Source of the DNA: Flagellimonas sediminis
GTDB taxonomy: Bacteria; Bacteroidota; Bacteroidia; Flavobacteriales; Flavobacteriaceae
DNA: 64,000 bases
Direction of reading: 5' to 3'
Assembly (NCBI RefSeq): GCF_010500845.1
Contig: NZ_JAAAMI010000008.1
Span: 39,662 to 103,661, forward strand
Shown: positions 17,758 to 26,489 of the stretch, one piece after another
Numbering within the stretch: position 1 is the stretch's first letter
How the letters are laid out: every line of letters starts with the position of its first letter
The notes under the pieces: model-generated
The model's database searches: none
What the model was told of the DNA's origin: nothing
The model's input: the letters and a program-made list of their open reading frames with translations, nothing else
Made by a program: the position numbers and the translations under genes

Positions 17758-18396
17758 ATGGTTTTAGATAAGGGAATAGCAAAAAAAACAGCTGAGCTGT
17801 TGCTGCAAATTAATGCAATAAAGTTGGAACCCGAAAATCCGTTTACATGGGCATCGGGATGGAAATCGCCAATCTATTGTGATAACAGGGTTATGCTCTC
17901 CTACCCTGAAATTAGAAACTTTGTAAGGGAGGAAATGGCCAAGCAGGTAGAAAAACTGTATGGCAAACCGGATGTGATTGCCGGAGTGGCCACTGGCGCC
18001 ATCGGAATTGGTATTCTGGTAGCCGAAGCTCTTGGCCTCCCGTTTGTTTATGTAAGGCCCGAACCAAAATCACACGGAAGGCAGAACCAAATTGAAGGGT
18101 ATTTTGAACCCGGACAGACCGTTGTGGTCATTGAGGACCTGATCAGTACCGGTAAGAGCAGCTTAAATGCCGTTCGCGCTTTGAAAGACCAAAATGCCAA
18201 GGTTAAAGGCATGGTCGCCATTTTTACTTACGGTTTTCCTGTGGCCAGTGCCAATTTTGAATCGGAAGAGGTGGAACTGCATACCCTTTCCGATTATGAA
18301 CACTTGATCGAACAGGCTTCGGAAACACACTACATTAAAGAATCGCAACTAAAAACCCTGTTGGAATGGAAATCCAATCCGCAGGAATGGAAATAA
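17758..18396 (+). CDS. pyrE: Orotate phosphoribosyltransferase
   Basis: PyrE joins orotate to PRPP to give OMP in pyrimidine synthesis. I start it at the ATG at 17758, giving 212 residues beginning MVLDKGIAKKTAELLLQI; a longer in-frame extension to 17641 runs inside the NUDIX gene and is not credible. The orotate site region is FTWASGWKSPIYCDNR. The catalytic loop is RPEPKSHGRQNQIEG, and the PRPP-binding motif is VVVIEDLISTGKSS. An SRPBCC gene follows after 9 bases on the same strand. Confidence 0.96.
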   Translation: MVLDKGIAKKTAELLLQINAIKLEPENPFTWASGWKSPIYCDNRVMLSYPEIRNFVREEMAKQVEKLYGKPDVIAGVATGAIGIGILVAEALGLPFVYVRPEPKSHGRQNQIEGYFEPGQTVVVIEDLISTGKSSLNAVRALKDQNAKVKGMVAIFTYGFPVASANFESEEVELHTLSDYEHLIEQASETHYIKESQLKTLLEWKSNPQEWK

Positions 18397-18405
18397 ATAG
18401 CAACA

Positions 18406-18804
18406 ATGCACATAGAAGCTTCCAAAAAGAAAATCGCCAAGAGCGACAAAGAGGTTTTTGATTTTTTGACCGACATCAAGAACTTTGAAACCCTGATGCC
18501 TGATAATATTGATAAATTTGAGGTGTTGGATGAGAATACCTTCAAATTTGCCTTAAAGGGCATGCCAGAGATAGTCCTGAGGCTGAAGGAGCAAAACCCA
18601 AATGATAAAGTAGTTTTAGGAGCTGCTAGTGATAAATTACCATTTACCTTGACTGCGAAAATTGTCTCTTTGGGCGAAAATGAAAGTGAGGTAGATTTGA
18701 GTTTTGAAGGCCAGTTCAACGCCATGATGGCCATGATGATCAAATCCCCGATCACCAATTTCATGGAGACCTTGTCCCAAAATATGGACAAAATAGGTCA
18801 ATAA
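18406..18804 (+). CDS. SRPBCC-fold protein (START-like)
   Basis: This 132-residue protein fits the START/Bet v 1-like SRPBCC superfamily. It begins with a beta strand and the helix DKEVFDFLTDIKNFETLMPD, which is the typical opening, and ends in a long C-terminal helix MMIKSPITNFMETLSQ. The fold makes a cavity for hydrophobic ligands, but no ligand can be named. It follows pyrE by 9 bases and overlaps the convergent birA gene by 7 bases. This pyrE neighbour is common in flavobacteria, as far as I recall. Confidence 0.75.
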   Translation: MHIEASKKKIAKSDKEVFDFLTDIKNFETLMPDNIDKFEVLDENTFKFALKGMPEIVLRLKEQNPNDKVVLGAASDKLPFTLTAKIVSLGENESEVDLSFEGQFNAMMAMMIKSPITNFMETLSQNMDKIGQ

Positions 18805-19541
18805 AGCAAGGTCACTTCTTTTAGATCGAACTCCTTAAAAATGTGGTCCTCAAGTTCAAGGATCAGTTTTCCCGAAGGAGATACGTTCCTTATAAATCCC
18901 ATGAACAACTCCCCTCGGGCATTGGTAAATGTGGAAGGTTTGTCCTTTCTGAACAATAATTTTTCATAGGAAGGAAGCAGTTGGGACACTGTTTTGCTTT
19001 CCAGAAACTCCAAATGATATTGCAATCTATCCAAGATACGTTGTAAAAGTTCATCAAGGTCAAAAAAACTACCGGTAACCAATTTTAGGGAAGATGCCTT
19101 ATCCAAATTTTCAAAATGGGCCTGGTTTACATTCAGACCAATACCAATAATGGCTTGACCGATAAGCACACCCTTCAGAACATTCTCTATCAAAATACCA
19201 CAAATCTTATAAGAACCTGACATAATGTCGTTGGGCCATTTTATGCTGACATCTGGTACGGAAAGGTCTTTCAACACGTCGGCCACAGCCATGGAAACAC
19301 CGATGTTCAATAAAAATTGATGCTCCACATGCAATACCTCAAAGCTTTTCAATACACTGAACGTTAAGTTTTTACCTTCTTCCGATTGCCAAATAGTTCC
19401 CATTTGGCCTCTGCCATTGAGCTGTTTTTTTGTAACCACAACCGTGTAATCCGTTAGCTGTGTTGCCTGCAGAAGTTCCTTCAAATATAGATTTGTGGAA
19501 TCCGTGGCATCAAGTTTGATTATTTGAGTTTGTTCTCCCAA
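18798..19541 (-). CDS. birA: Biotin--[acetyl-CoA-carboxylase] ligase
   Basis: BirA activates biotin with ATP and attaches it to the carrier protein of acetyl-CoA carboxylase and related enzymes. The 247 residues form only the catalytic domain and the C-terminal SH3-like domain. The DNA-binding HTH domain of the E. coli repressor type is absent, so it should not regulate transcription. GRGQMGTIWQS fits the biotinyl-AMP loop GRGRxGRxW, and SIKWPNDIMSG holds the catalytic lysine region. The start is a TTG giving MGEQTQIIKLDATDST. It is divergent from rsfS. Confidence 0.93.
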   Translation of the reverse strand: MGEQTQIIKLDATDSTNLYLKELLQATQLTDYTVVVTKKQLNGRGQMGTIWQSEEGKNLTFSVLKSFEVLHVEHQFLLNIGVSMAVADVLKDLSVPDVSIKWPNDIMSGSYKICGILIENVLKGVLIGQAIIGIGLNVNQAHFENLDKASSLKLVTGSFFDLDELLQRILDRLQYHLEFLESKTVSQLLPSYEKLLFRKDKPSTFTNARGELFMGFIRNVSPSGKLILELEDHIFKEFDLKEVTLLY

Positions 19542-19596
19542 AGTGGTGCGCCTTATCGATTTGTTAAAAACTAAGGCTAAGAAAACAAAAAATACC

Positions 19597-19604
19597 TAAA
19601 TTTG
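19597..19604 (+). promoter_or_regulatory. Possible -7 box for the rsfS-ftsH operon
   Basis: TAAATTTG matches TANNTTTG and ends 19 bases before the rsfS ATG. No TTG is found 17-23 bases upstream, so the -33 element is missing or degenerate. Confidence 0.45.
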
Positions 19605-19623
19605 TAGAAACTAAATTTTTTGA

Positions 19624-20001
19624 ATGCAGAAAACAAAAGCTAGCGCAGATGAACTGATTGCCTTGATCTTAGAAGGGATAGAAGACGTTAAAGGAGTCGA
19701 CATTAATCTACTGGACCTGAGGGAAATCGAAAATACCGTTTGCGACTACTTCATCATCTGCAATGGTACTTCCAACACACATGTAAACGCAATTGTATCC
19801 TCGATCCAGAAAACAGTGAGCAAGGCACTACACGACAAACCTTGGCACATTGAAGGTTCTGAGAACGCTGAATGGGTATTGATGGACTATGTAAATGTAG
19901 TGGTACATGTATTTCAAAAACACATTAGGGAATTCTACGACATTGAGGGACTTTGGGGTGACGCCAAAGTAACCATGGTGGAGAGCAGCTACAATTCTTA
20001 A
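19624..20001 (+). CDS. rsfS: Ribosomal silencing factor RsfS
   Basis: RsfS (DUF143) binds ribosomal protein uL14 and prevents joining of the 30S and 50S subunits when nutrients are low. The 125-residue sequence has the family core: CDYFIICNGTSNTHVNAI, then EGSENAEWVLMDYVNVVVHVF and REFYDIEGLWGDA. It opens a run of same-strand genes; ftsH starts only 6 bases after its stop. This rsfS-ftsH order is frequent in the Bacteroidota. Confidence 0.96.
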   Translation: MQKTKASADELIALILEGIEDVKGVDINLLDLREIENTVCDYFIICNGTSNTHVNAIVSSIQKTVSKALHDKPWHIEGSENAEWVLMDYVNVVVHVFQKHIREFYDIEGLWGDAKVTMVESSYNS

Positions 20002-20007
20002 AACAAA

Positions 20008-21954
20008 ATGGCAAAAGAGAACAATTCAAATACCCCCCCAAAGAGGCCGCGTTTTAGTTCGTGGTGGATATATGGCGTAGTGATCGCGTTGATCATTGGT
20101 TTCCAGTTTTTTGGCGGTAGTAGTTTTTCAAGTACCGAAAAGACCACAACTTCAGAGTTGCAGGAGTTTTTGCGTAACGGCGATATTTCCAAAATCGTCA
20201 TCATTACCAATACCAGACAGGCAAAGGTTTACCTTACCGAAGAAGCCCTAAAGAAGGATGTACACAAAGGTGTGGCCAAAAAACCCCTTTTCCCATCCAG
20301 TAGTTTAATGCCACAATATGTACTGGATTACGGGGACCTTCAGATTTTTCAGAATGAAATCTCCGAAATCAAAAAAGAAAACAATCTTGATACTATAGTT
20401 GAGTTCGATACGGAATCCAACGTAATCGGAGAATTGTTACTTTCCCTATTGCCGTTTGTATTGATCATCGGCATATGGATCTACCTGATGCGAAGAATGT
20501 CCGGTGGAGCAGGAGGCGGAGCCGGAGGCCAGATTTTCAACATAGGAAAATCCAAGGCCAAATTGTTCGACGAGAAAACCGATACCCGTACCTCTTTCAA
20601 AGATGTAGCAGGTTTGGAAGGTGCAAAGGAAGAAGTACAAGAGATTGTGGAATTCCTTAAAAACCCGGACAAATATACTTCACTTGGAGGAAAAATACCG
20701 AAAGGAGCCCTTTTGGTAGGCCCTCCTGGAACGGGTAAGACCCTTTTGGCCAAGGCCGTTGCAGGGGAAGCAAAAGTTCCTTTCTTTTCTCTTTCCGGAT
20801 CTGATTTTGTTGAAATGTTCGTTGGGGTTGGTGCCTCTAGGGTACGCGACCTCTTCAAACAGGCAAAGGACAAGTCACCTGCCATCATCTTTATTGATGA
20901 GATCGATGCCATTGGTCGTGCCAGGGGCAAGAACAATTTTACGGGTTCCAATGATGAAAGGGAAAACACCCTCAACCAATTGTTGACCGAGATGGATGGT
21001 TTCGGAACCAATACCAATGTAATCGTATTGGCGGCAACCAACCGCGCAGATGTACTGGATAAAGCGTTGATGCGTGCCGGTCGTTTTGACCGCCAGATCT
21101 ATGTAGATCTTCCCGATTTGAATGAAAGAAAAGAGATCTTTGAGGTGCACTTACGACCTATTAAGACAGCCGAGACCTTGGATCTTGACTTTTTAGCCAA
21201 ACAAACCCCAGGATTCTCAGGTGCGGATATCGCCAACGTATGTAACGAAGCCGCCCTTATTGCTGCCCGTAAAGAGAAAAAAGCGGTGACCAAGCAGGAT
21301 TTCCTAGACGCTGTGGACAGAATCGTTGGTGGTCTGGAGAAGAAGAATAAAATCATTACGCCTGAAGAGAAAAAGACCATTGCTTTCCATGAGGCTGGCC
21401 ATGCCACTGTTAGTTGGATGTTGGAACACGCCGCACCCTTGGTGAAGGTAACCATCGTTCCTAGAGGGCAATCTTTGGGAGCTGCATGGTATTTGCCCGA
21501 AGAGCGCCTTATTGTTCGCCCGGAACAAATGTTGGATGAAATGTGTGCCACCATGGGAGGCCGCGCTGCAGAAAAGGTAATATTCAACAAAATTTCCACA
21601 GGGGCTTTGAGCGATCTGGAAAAGGTAACCAAACAGGCAAGGGCCATGGTAACCATTTACGGTCTTAACGATAAATTGGGCAACATCACCTATTACGATT
21701 CAACAGGGCAAACCGAATATGGTTTTACGAAACCCTACAGTGAGGAAACCGCGCAAAAAATAGATCAGGAAATTTCCAAAATGATCGAAGAACAGTACCA
21801 AAGGGCCATTAAATTATTGGCCGACAACAAGGATAAACTGACCGAACTGGCAGAGCGTCTATTGGAAAAAGAGGTTATCTTTAAGGATGATTTGGAAAAA
21901 ATCTTTGGCAGAAGACCCTTTGAAAAACACGAAGAGCTGGAACCGGCCAAATAA
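20008..21954 (+). CDS. ftsH: ATP-dependent zinc metalloprotease FtsH
   Basis: FtsH is a membrane-anchored AAA+ protease that extracts and degrades membrane and regulatory proteins. The 648 residues contain two membrane spans (about 20-36 and 138-157) flanking a periplasmic domain. The AAA+ module follows: Walker A GPPGTGKT near residue 238-246, Walker [12 protein letters not shown], second region of homology [12 protein letters not shown]. The zinc site HEAGH starts at H461, and the third ligand lies in a later GALSDLEKV helix. A glycine-rich linker, [11 protein letters not shown], precedes the ATPase. Confidence 0.98.
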   Translation: MAKENNSNTPPKRPRFSSWWIYGVVIALIIGFQFFGGSSFSSTEKTTTSELQEFLRNGDISKIVIITNTRQAKVYLTEEALKKDVHKGVAKKPLFPSSSLMPQYVLDYGDLQIFQNEISEIKKENNLDTIVEFDTESNVIGELLLSLLPFVLIIGIWIYLMRRMSGGAGGGAGGQIFNIGKSKAKLFDEKTDTRTSFKDVAGLEGAKEEVQEIVEFLKNPDKYTSLGGKIPKGALLVGPPGTGKTLLAKAVAGEAKVPFFSLSGSDFVEMFVGVGASRVRDLFKQAKDKSPAIIFIDEIDAIGRARGKNNFTGSNDERENTLNQLLTEMDGFGTNTNVIVLAATNRADVLDKALMRAGRFDRQIYVDLPDLNERKEIFEVHLRPIKTAETLDLDFLAKQTPGFSGADIANVCNEAALIAARKEKKAVTKQDFLDAVDRIVGGLEKKNKIITPEEKKTIAFHEAGHATVSWMLEHAAPLVKVTIVPRGQSLGAAWYLPEERLIVRPEQMLDEMCATMGGRAAEKVIFNKISTGALSDLEKVTKQARAMVTIYGLNDKLGNITYYDSTGQTEYGFTKPYSEETAQKIDQEISKMIEEQYQRAIKLLADNKDKLTELAERLLEKEVIFKDDLEKIFGRRPFEKHEELEPAK

Positions 21955-22004
21955 CCTATAACGGTTGATCGGATTTTAAATTGAATATGCACGGCATACT
22001 ATAG

Positions 22005-22613
22005 ATGGGAGTTTTTAAAAAACTTTTTGGAGGAGGAAAGAAGGTTTCCAAGGAAACTTCGGAAACGCGTGGAGAACATATGCCCGATCTAAAAATTCCC
22101 GTGGATGAAAAATTCACTATCTATTTCAAGAAAAACGGAGGCAAATTCATCTATTGTGAAGATTTTGCGGAGGTTTCCGATGCCTTGAAAAATATTATCT
22201 CGGAGAACGATTGGCAAAATCAGCTTCTCTATTCCCTTGATCCCAGATTGGAAGCTCGTTTCTCTTCTGAAAACCTGGAATTTACAGGTAATAGGCAAGA
22301 AAGCGATATCTTTTTTACCACCTGTGAACATTTGGTGGCCCATAACGGTTCCATCTTGGTGTGCTCCAACCAGATCAAAGAGAAAAAATTGGATGAACTT
22401 CCGTCCAACCTGATCGTATTTGCCACCACCAGTCAATTGGTGGACTCCATCAGCGAGGGATTAAAGATCATCAAGGAACGCTACCAAAAGAATATTCCCA
22501 ATAACATTACCACTTTAAAGCACTTTCAACTTACCCAGGAAAACAAAGACGATTTCCTTTCTTATGGGAGTGCCTCAAAAAATGTCTATCTTTTACTCCT
22601 AGAAGACTACTGA
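22005..22613 (+). CDS. LUD domain protein (LutC/YkgG-like)
   Basis: This 202-residue protein carries a LUD domain, as in the lactate-utilisation protein LutC. Recognisable parts are the glutamate-rich central strands and the segment FTTCEHLVAHNGSILVCSNQ, followed by LIVFATTSQLVDSISEGLK. LutA and LutB partners are not next to it, so a role in lactate oxidation is doubtful. In flavobacteria the gene often sits between ftsH and cdsA, suggesting another, unknown task. The start is 50 bases after the ftsH stop; cdsA follows after 4 bases. Confidence 0.75.
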   Translation: MGVFKKLFGGGKKVSKETSETRGEHMPDLKIPVDEKFTIYFKKNGGKFIYCEDFAEVSDALKNIISENDWQNQLLYSLDPRLEARFSSENLEFTGNRQESDIFFTTCEHLVAHNGSILVCSNQIKEKKLDELPSNLIVFATTSQLVDSISEGLKIIKERYQKNIPNNITTLKHFQLTQENKDDFLSYGSASKNVYLLLLEDY

Positions 22614-22617
22614 TTAC

Positions 22618-23421
22618 ATGAGGGAAATTTTACGACGCTCCATTACCGGGGTCATCTATGTTGTGCTTCTCTTAGGGACTGTTTTTTTGAGTTCGGATGC
22701 CTTTGACTTTCTTTTCATGGCCTTTGGGCTTACCTGCTTGTACGAGTTCAAAAAAATAGTGCGCTTAAAGGGGTACTTCATTTTTTTGGTCTATTTGGCC
22801 CTTTGGTGGACTTACATTTACCTAATTAAGGATAGTGCGGCCATTACCGTCCTCATGCTTTTGACCATAACGGTAGATTTGGCGTTGTTGATGTTCCTTT
22901 TTTCGGATAAGCCATTGAAATTCAGCGATTTTCATAAATTCGTGATTGCTGTATTCTACATCGGTGGAGGATGCATTTTTCTGACCATGATTCCTTATAA
23001 AGAAGAAGATTTTGCCCAATTTTTGATTATGGGCATCTTTATATTGATTTGGGTGAACGACACTTTTGCCTATCTGGTAGGAAGGGCTTTGGGGCGCACC
23101 AAACTTTTTCCTTCAGTTTCTCCCAAAAAAACCATTGAAGGTTCTGTTGGAGGTCTTATTTTTGCACTGGTAGCCGCCTACATTCTGTCTTGGTACGAAA
23201 CAAAACTTACCGTGTCGCAATGGATGGCCATGGCTACCCTGATTGTGGTTGCCGGCAGTTTGGGTGATCTTTTGGAATCCAAGTTCAAGCGAATGGCGGG
23301 TGTTAAGGACAGTGGAGCCATACTGCCCGGCCATGGAGGAATTTGGGACCGATTGGATAGCTTGGTGTTCGCCGCTCCTTTCGCCTATTTGATACTAAAC
23401 TTATTCTCCTATGTTTCATAA
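22618..23421 (+). CDS. cdsA: Phosphatidate cytidylyltransferase
   Basis: CdsA makes CDP-diacylglycerol from phosphatidic acid and CTP, the branch-point precursor of membrane phospholipids. The 267 residues form about seven or eight membrane segments. The C-terminal signature is clear: SKFKRMAGVKDSGAILPGHG, then GIWDRLDSLVFAAP, which contains the family's conserved acidic and histidine residues. The upstream FPSVSPKKTIEGSVGG motif also fits. The stop overlaps the psd start by 11 bases, so the two steps of phosphatidylethanolamine synthesis are coupled, although the serine transferase (pssA) is not in the window. Confidence 0.96.
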   Translation: MREILRRSITGVIYVVLLLGTVFLSSDAFDFLFMAFGLTCLYEFKKIVRLKGYFIFLVYLALWWTYIYLIKDSAAITVLMLLTITVDLALLMFLFSDKPLKFSDFHKFVIAVFYIGGGCIFLTMIPYKEEDFAQFLIMGIFILIWVNDTFAYLVGRALGRTKLFPSVSPKKTIEGSVGGLIFALVAAYILSWYETKLTVSQWMAMATLIVVAGSLGDLLESKFKRMAGVKDSGAILPGHGGIWDRLDSLVFAAPFAYLILNLFSYVS

Positions 23422-24079
23422 AGAGGGTCAAAAAATAATTATTACTACATTTTTTATAGTGGTCGCCGCCATTCTAGCTGCTGAATTCTATATGCAATTG
23501 GAATGGGCCAGATATGCGATACAGATGACGGCCCTGATTTTTTTGATTCTTATCCTTCAGTTTTTCAGGAATCCCAAACGTCCCGTTACCCCCAATTTCA
23601 ATGAAATTTTGGCCCCAGTTGACGGTAAGGTAGTGGTCATTGAAGAAGTGGAAGAAACCGAATATTTTAAGGAACGAAGAAGACAGGTTTCCATATTCAT
23701 GTCACCGGTGAATGTTCACGTTACGCGCTACCCGGCCAGTGGAACGGTCACCTATTCAAAATACCACCCAGGAAAATATTTGGTGGCATGGCATCCTAAA
23801 TCGAGTACTGAAAACGAGCGCACTACAGTAGTGTTGCACACTCCCAAGTTTGGGGAAATTGGATATAGACAGATTGCCGGAGCCTTGGCCCGTCGCATTG
23901 TAAACTATGCCGAAGAAGGGGAACAGGTTACGCAAGGCCAAGATGCGGGATTCATCAAATTTGGATCAAGGGTAGACCTGTTATTGCCCTTAAACTGTAA
24001 TATTACCGTTAAGTTGAACCAAAAAGTGGTCGGTGCCAAAACCTGTATCGCTTCCTTCAGACCTGAGGATGATGAATGA
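23411..24079 (+). CDS. psd: Phosphatidylserine decarboxylase
   Basis: The enzyme converts phosphatidylserine to phosphatidylethanolamine and matures by self-cleavage to create a pyruvoyl group. At 222 residues it belongs to the short type. Two hydrophobic segments span about residues 8-52. The self-cleavage site is the GS pair in FIKFGSRVDLLLP, with S186 becoming the pyruvoyl group. FMSPVNVHVTRYPASG is another conserved block. It overlaps cdsA by 11 bases on one side and the ACBP gene by about 11 bases on the other. Confidence 0.95.
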   Translation: MFHKEGQKIIITTFFIVVAAILAAEFYMQLEWARYAIQMTALIFLILILQFFRNPKRPVTPNFNEILAPVDGKVVVIEEVEETEYFKERRRQVSIFMSPVNVHVTRYPASGTVTYSKYHPGKYLVAWHPKSSTENERTTVVLHTPKFGEIGYRQIAGALARRIVNYAEEGEQVTQGQDAGFIKFGSRVDLLLPLNCNITVKLNQKVVGAKTCIASFRPEDDE

Positions 24080-24335
24080 AGAAGAGCTACATAATAAGTT
24101 CAATGAGGCCGTGGCCTTTGTCAATAGCTATACCGAGCCACTGCCTGCAGATCTTTTGCTTAGACTGTACGCCTATTTCAAGATAGCCAAAAGAAACTAT
24201 GATAACCCTGGCAGTAGAACACCATTGATTAATGCCTTTAAGGCGAATGCCCTTTTTCAAGCACAGAATATTAGCCCAAAAGAAGCCATGGAAAAATATA
24301 TTGAGCTAGTAAAAAAAGATTTGAACTTCCATTAA
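24069..24335 (+). CDS. Acyl-CoA-binding protein
   Basis: This small protein of 87-88 residues fits the ACBP family, four-helix proteins that carry long-chain acyl-CoA in the cytoplasm. Helix 2 contains LLLRLYAYFKIAKRN, which replaces the family's LYxxYKQAT-type motif. The core PLINAFKANALFQAQNISPKEA corresponds to the region DFxGKAKWDAWxxxxGxSKEEA. I chose the ATG ATG at 24069/24072; the longer frame start at 24033 lies inside psd. It overlaps psd and ends with a 4-base overlap of the convergent hydroxylase gene. Its place after psd suggests a role in phospholipid acyl supply. Confidence 0.85.
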   Translation: MMNEEELHNKFNEAVAFVNSYTEPLPADLLLRLYAYFKIAKRNYDNPGSRTPLINAFKANALFQAQNISPKEAMEKYIELVKKDLNFH

Positions 24336-25600
24336 GAAACCAAATCAGGGGTAGCTAAGGTCTTTTCAAAATAAGTGAAATAAACGGCCCCAAATATGGT
24401 AGTCACAAAATATAGTCCCACTAGATAATTACCCATCGGCAAATATTCATTGATACCGAACCAATCATTGGTCCAATAAATCAGGGCCAAGCCGGCTATT
24501 CCCCTAAACAACTCTATCCAAATCGCATAAGAGGTGCGGTCCATTAAAGTGGTGTATCCATATACCCCCAGAAAAACAAAGGAACCGAACAATAGCAGCC
24601 CCCTAAAGCCAATTTCGGAATAGTTGTAGAACATAAAGAGCATCAGGACCGTCGTCACCAACAATTGAAAAAGGGAGTAGCCCTTTAACGCTACTGAAGA
24701 TTCCGGTTGGTACTTTTTAAAATGGTACACGTCCTCAATAATTTCTACAGGATACCGGTCTTTGACATCTTTAGGCCGCCAACCTGTTGGCATGAACCAA
24801 ATACGAAATTTGTCCCAATAATTGTTGGTACGCCATGCATCCTGAATCAATCGCCATAAATGTTGAAAATTGATGACAATGGGATTCCATGTATGGGCAG
24901 GTTTCAATACACCATATTGAGGCGGCACCTCATCCAGTTCTTCTTGGAAGGTTCCGAACATGCGGTCCCAAACACAAAAAATCTGTCCAAGATTTTTATC
25001 AATATATTGTTGGTTTATTGCATGATGTACACGATGTTGCGAAGGGGTTACGATTACATACTCCAACCACCCCATTTTACCTATATGTTGGGTATGGTAC
25101 CAAAACTGCGCAAACAAATGAATCGGGGCCAAAACTGCGATTACCGTATTAGGAACTCCCAAAAGCGCAGCAGGAATCAACAACAAGGCATAATATCCTA
25201 ATAGATTGGAGATAGGCTGCCGTAGGGCGCAAGCCAGATTAAATTCCTCACTGCTATGATGGATCACATGTTGGTTCCAAAAGAAATTGATATGATGGCT
25301 CAATCGATGGTTCCAATACCCAGCAAAATCAAGGGCTATAAACGCCACCACCCAAACCAACCAAGTGGATTTGATCTCAACAAGGGCCAAATGCTCCAAT
25401 AAAAAGGGATAGCTGATCAAAATAACGCCAAGTCCAAGCGAGTCCTTCACCACATTGGTAAGCCCTGAGCTCAAACTGCTTATGGTATCCATCAAATTAT
25501 GCTTCTGATTTTTAACAAACTGACCATAGAGCACTTCTATCAGGACCAACCCGATAAAGAAGGGAGTGGCATAAAGCAAGGCCGTTGCATACGATTCCAT
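24332..25600 (-). CDS. Sterol desaturase / fatty acid hydroxylase family protein
   Basis: This 422-residue integral membrane protein has the diiron-type histidine clusters of the family: HRLSHH, HVIHHSSE and HRVHHAINQ, preceded by membrane segments around FIALDFAGYWN. The family inserts oxygen or double bonds into sterols, carotenoids or fatty acids. A long C-terminal half (after about 300) has several more hydrophobic segments. The substrate in this organism cannot be told. It overlaps the ACBP gene end by 4 bases, in convergent orientation. Confidence 0.9.
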   Translation of the reverse strand: MESYATALLYATPFFIGLVLIEVLYGQFVKNQKHNLMDTISSLSSGLTNVVKDSLGLGVILISYPFLLEHLALVEIKSTWLVWVVAFIALDFAGYWNHRLSHHINFFWNQHVIHHSSEEFNLACALRQPISNLLGYYALLLIPAALLGVPNTVIAVLAPIHLFAQFWYHTQHIGKMGWLEYVIVTPSQHRVHHAINQQYIDKNLGQIFCVWDRMFGTFQEELDEVPPQYGVLKPAHTWNPIVINFQHLWRLIQDAWRTNNYWDKFRIWFMPTGWRPKDVKDRYPVEIIEDVYHFKKYQPESSVALKGYSLFQLLVTTVLMLFMFYNYSEIGFRGLLLFGSFVFLGVYGYTTLMDRTSYAIWIELFRGIAGLALIYWTNDWFGINEYLPMGNYLVGLYFVTTIFGAVYFTYFEKTLATPDLVS

Positions 25601-25653
25601 CTGTATAAATTTAAAGTTTATCCAACGCAGGCACAGGGTAATGCGTCATGAAT

Positions 25654-26487
25654 TTACTCTAAATTTTTGAATAATGCGATATCGTTTGCGTCCGTCAGAT
25701 CCGGAATATGTTCAGATCTGGGTATACAAAACATACTTTGTGGTTCTTCAGTGGCCAGAATCCCTACAGCTTTGGGCAGTTCCTTCTCATTCCGAACAGG
25801 ATCAAGGGGGCAATTGGCCAAATAGGAATAGACTTCTTTACCAGAAAAACTAAAAATATTCATACTTACCCGAAGTTCCCCAGACTCATCCTTATATTTA
25901 GGAACATCTTCCAAAGCCGGCTTTTCAACAATGCCCTGTAAAAATCCTTCCTCCGATATGTCCATTAAGGCAAATTTAGAAATACGGTCATCGGTGAACT
26001 CAAATCCCGAACTGGCGTAGCTAATGAGGGCATGGGGTGCAATGCGATCTGCTCTCAAATCCTGAAGTGCACCAACGGAGTAAAGGTTATCGCCATTACA
26101 GACTGTAAAAGCGGACTGCTTCAAGACGGGGAATTGATCCATGCATTGTTGAAGTGCATCTGCCGTTCCCAACGGCTTCTCCCTTCCTTCGGGAACATAC
26201 TGTACGGCAATAAAAATGTTCAACCCAGTAGGCAATCCATGTGAATCCACCAACTTTTTAAAGGCATCATTACCCGGACTGGTGATCAAATATAAATTTT
26301 CATAACCTGCGGTCTGGGCATTCATCACCAAATAATAGAGAAATGGCCTGTTGTTCTTGCCCACAGGGATGAGACTTTTATGCGGAATATTGTCCATAAT
26401 GCCCCCATGATCGGAATGGGATTCCAAACTTCTTTTCATTCGGGAAGACGCACCTCCTACCATGATTATCAAATTCTTGTTCTCCAT
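25654..26487 (-). CDS. Sugar-phosphate nucleotidyltransferase
   Basis: The 277-residue protein has the Rossmann-like NTP transferase fold. IIMVGGASSRMKRS (7-20) is the glycine-rich nucleotide-binding loop, and VCNGDNLYSV (near 128-137) holds the metal-binding aspartate. KSLIPVGKNNRPFLYY matches the activating-lysine region. It would convert a sugar-1-phosphate and NTP to NDP-sugar and diphosphate; sugar and base are not evident. It starts 2 bases after the GHMP kinase stop, so kinase and nucleotidyltransferase form a two-step activation pair. Confidence 0.82.
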   Translation of the reverse strand: MENKNLIIMVGGASSRMKRSLESHSDHGGIMDNIPHKSLIPVGKNNRPFLYYLVMNAQTAGYENLYLITSPGNDAFKKLVDSHGLPTGLNIFIAVQYVPEGREKPLGTADALQQCMDQFPVLKQSAFTVCNGDNLYSVGALQDLRADRIAPHALISYASSGFEFTDDRISKFALMDISEEGFLQGIVEKPALEDVPKYKDESGELRVSMNIFSFSGKEVYSYLANCPLDPVRNEKELPKAVGILATEEPQSMFCIPRSEHIPDLTDANDIALFKNLE

Positions 26488-26489
26488 TT

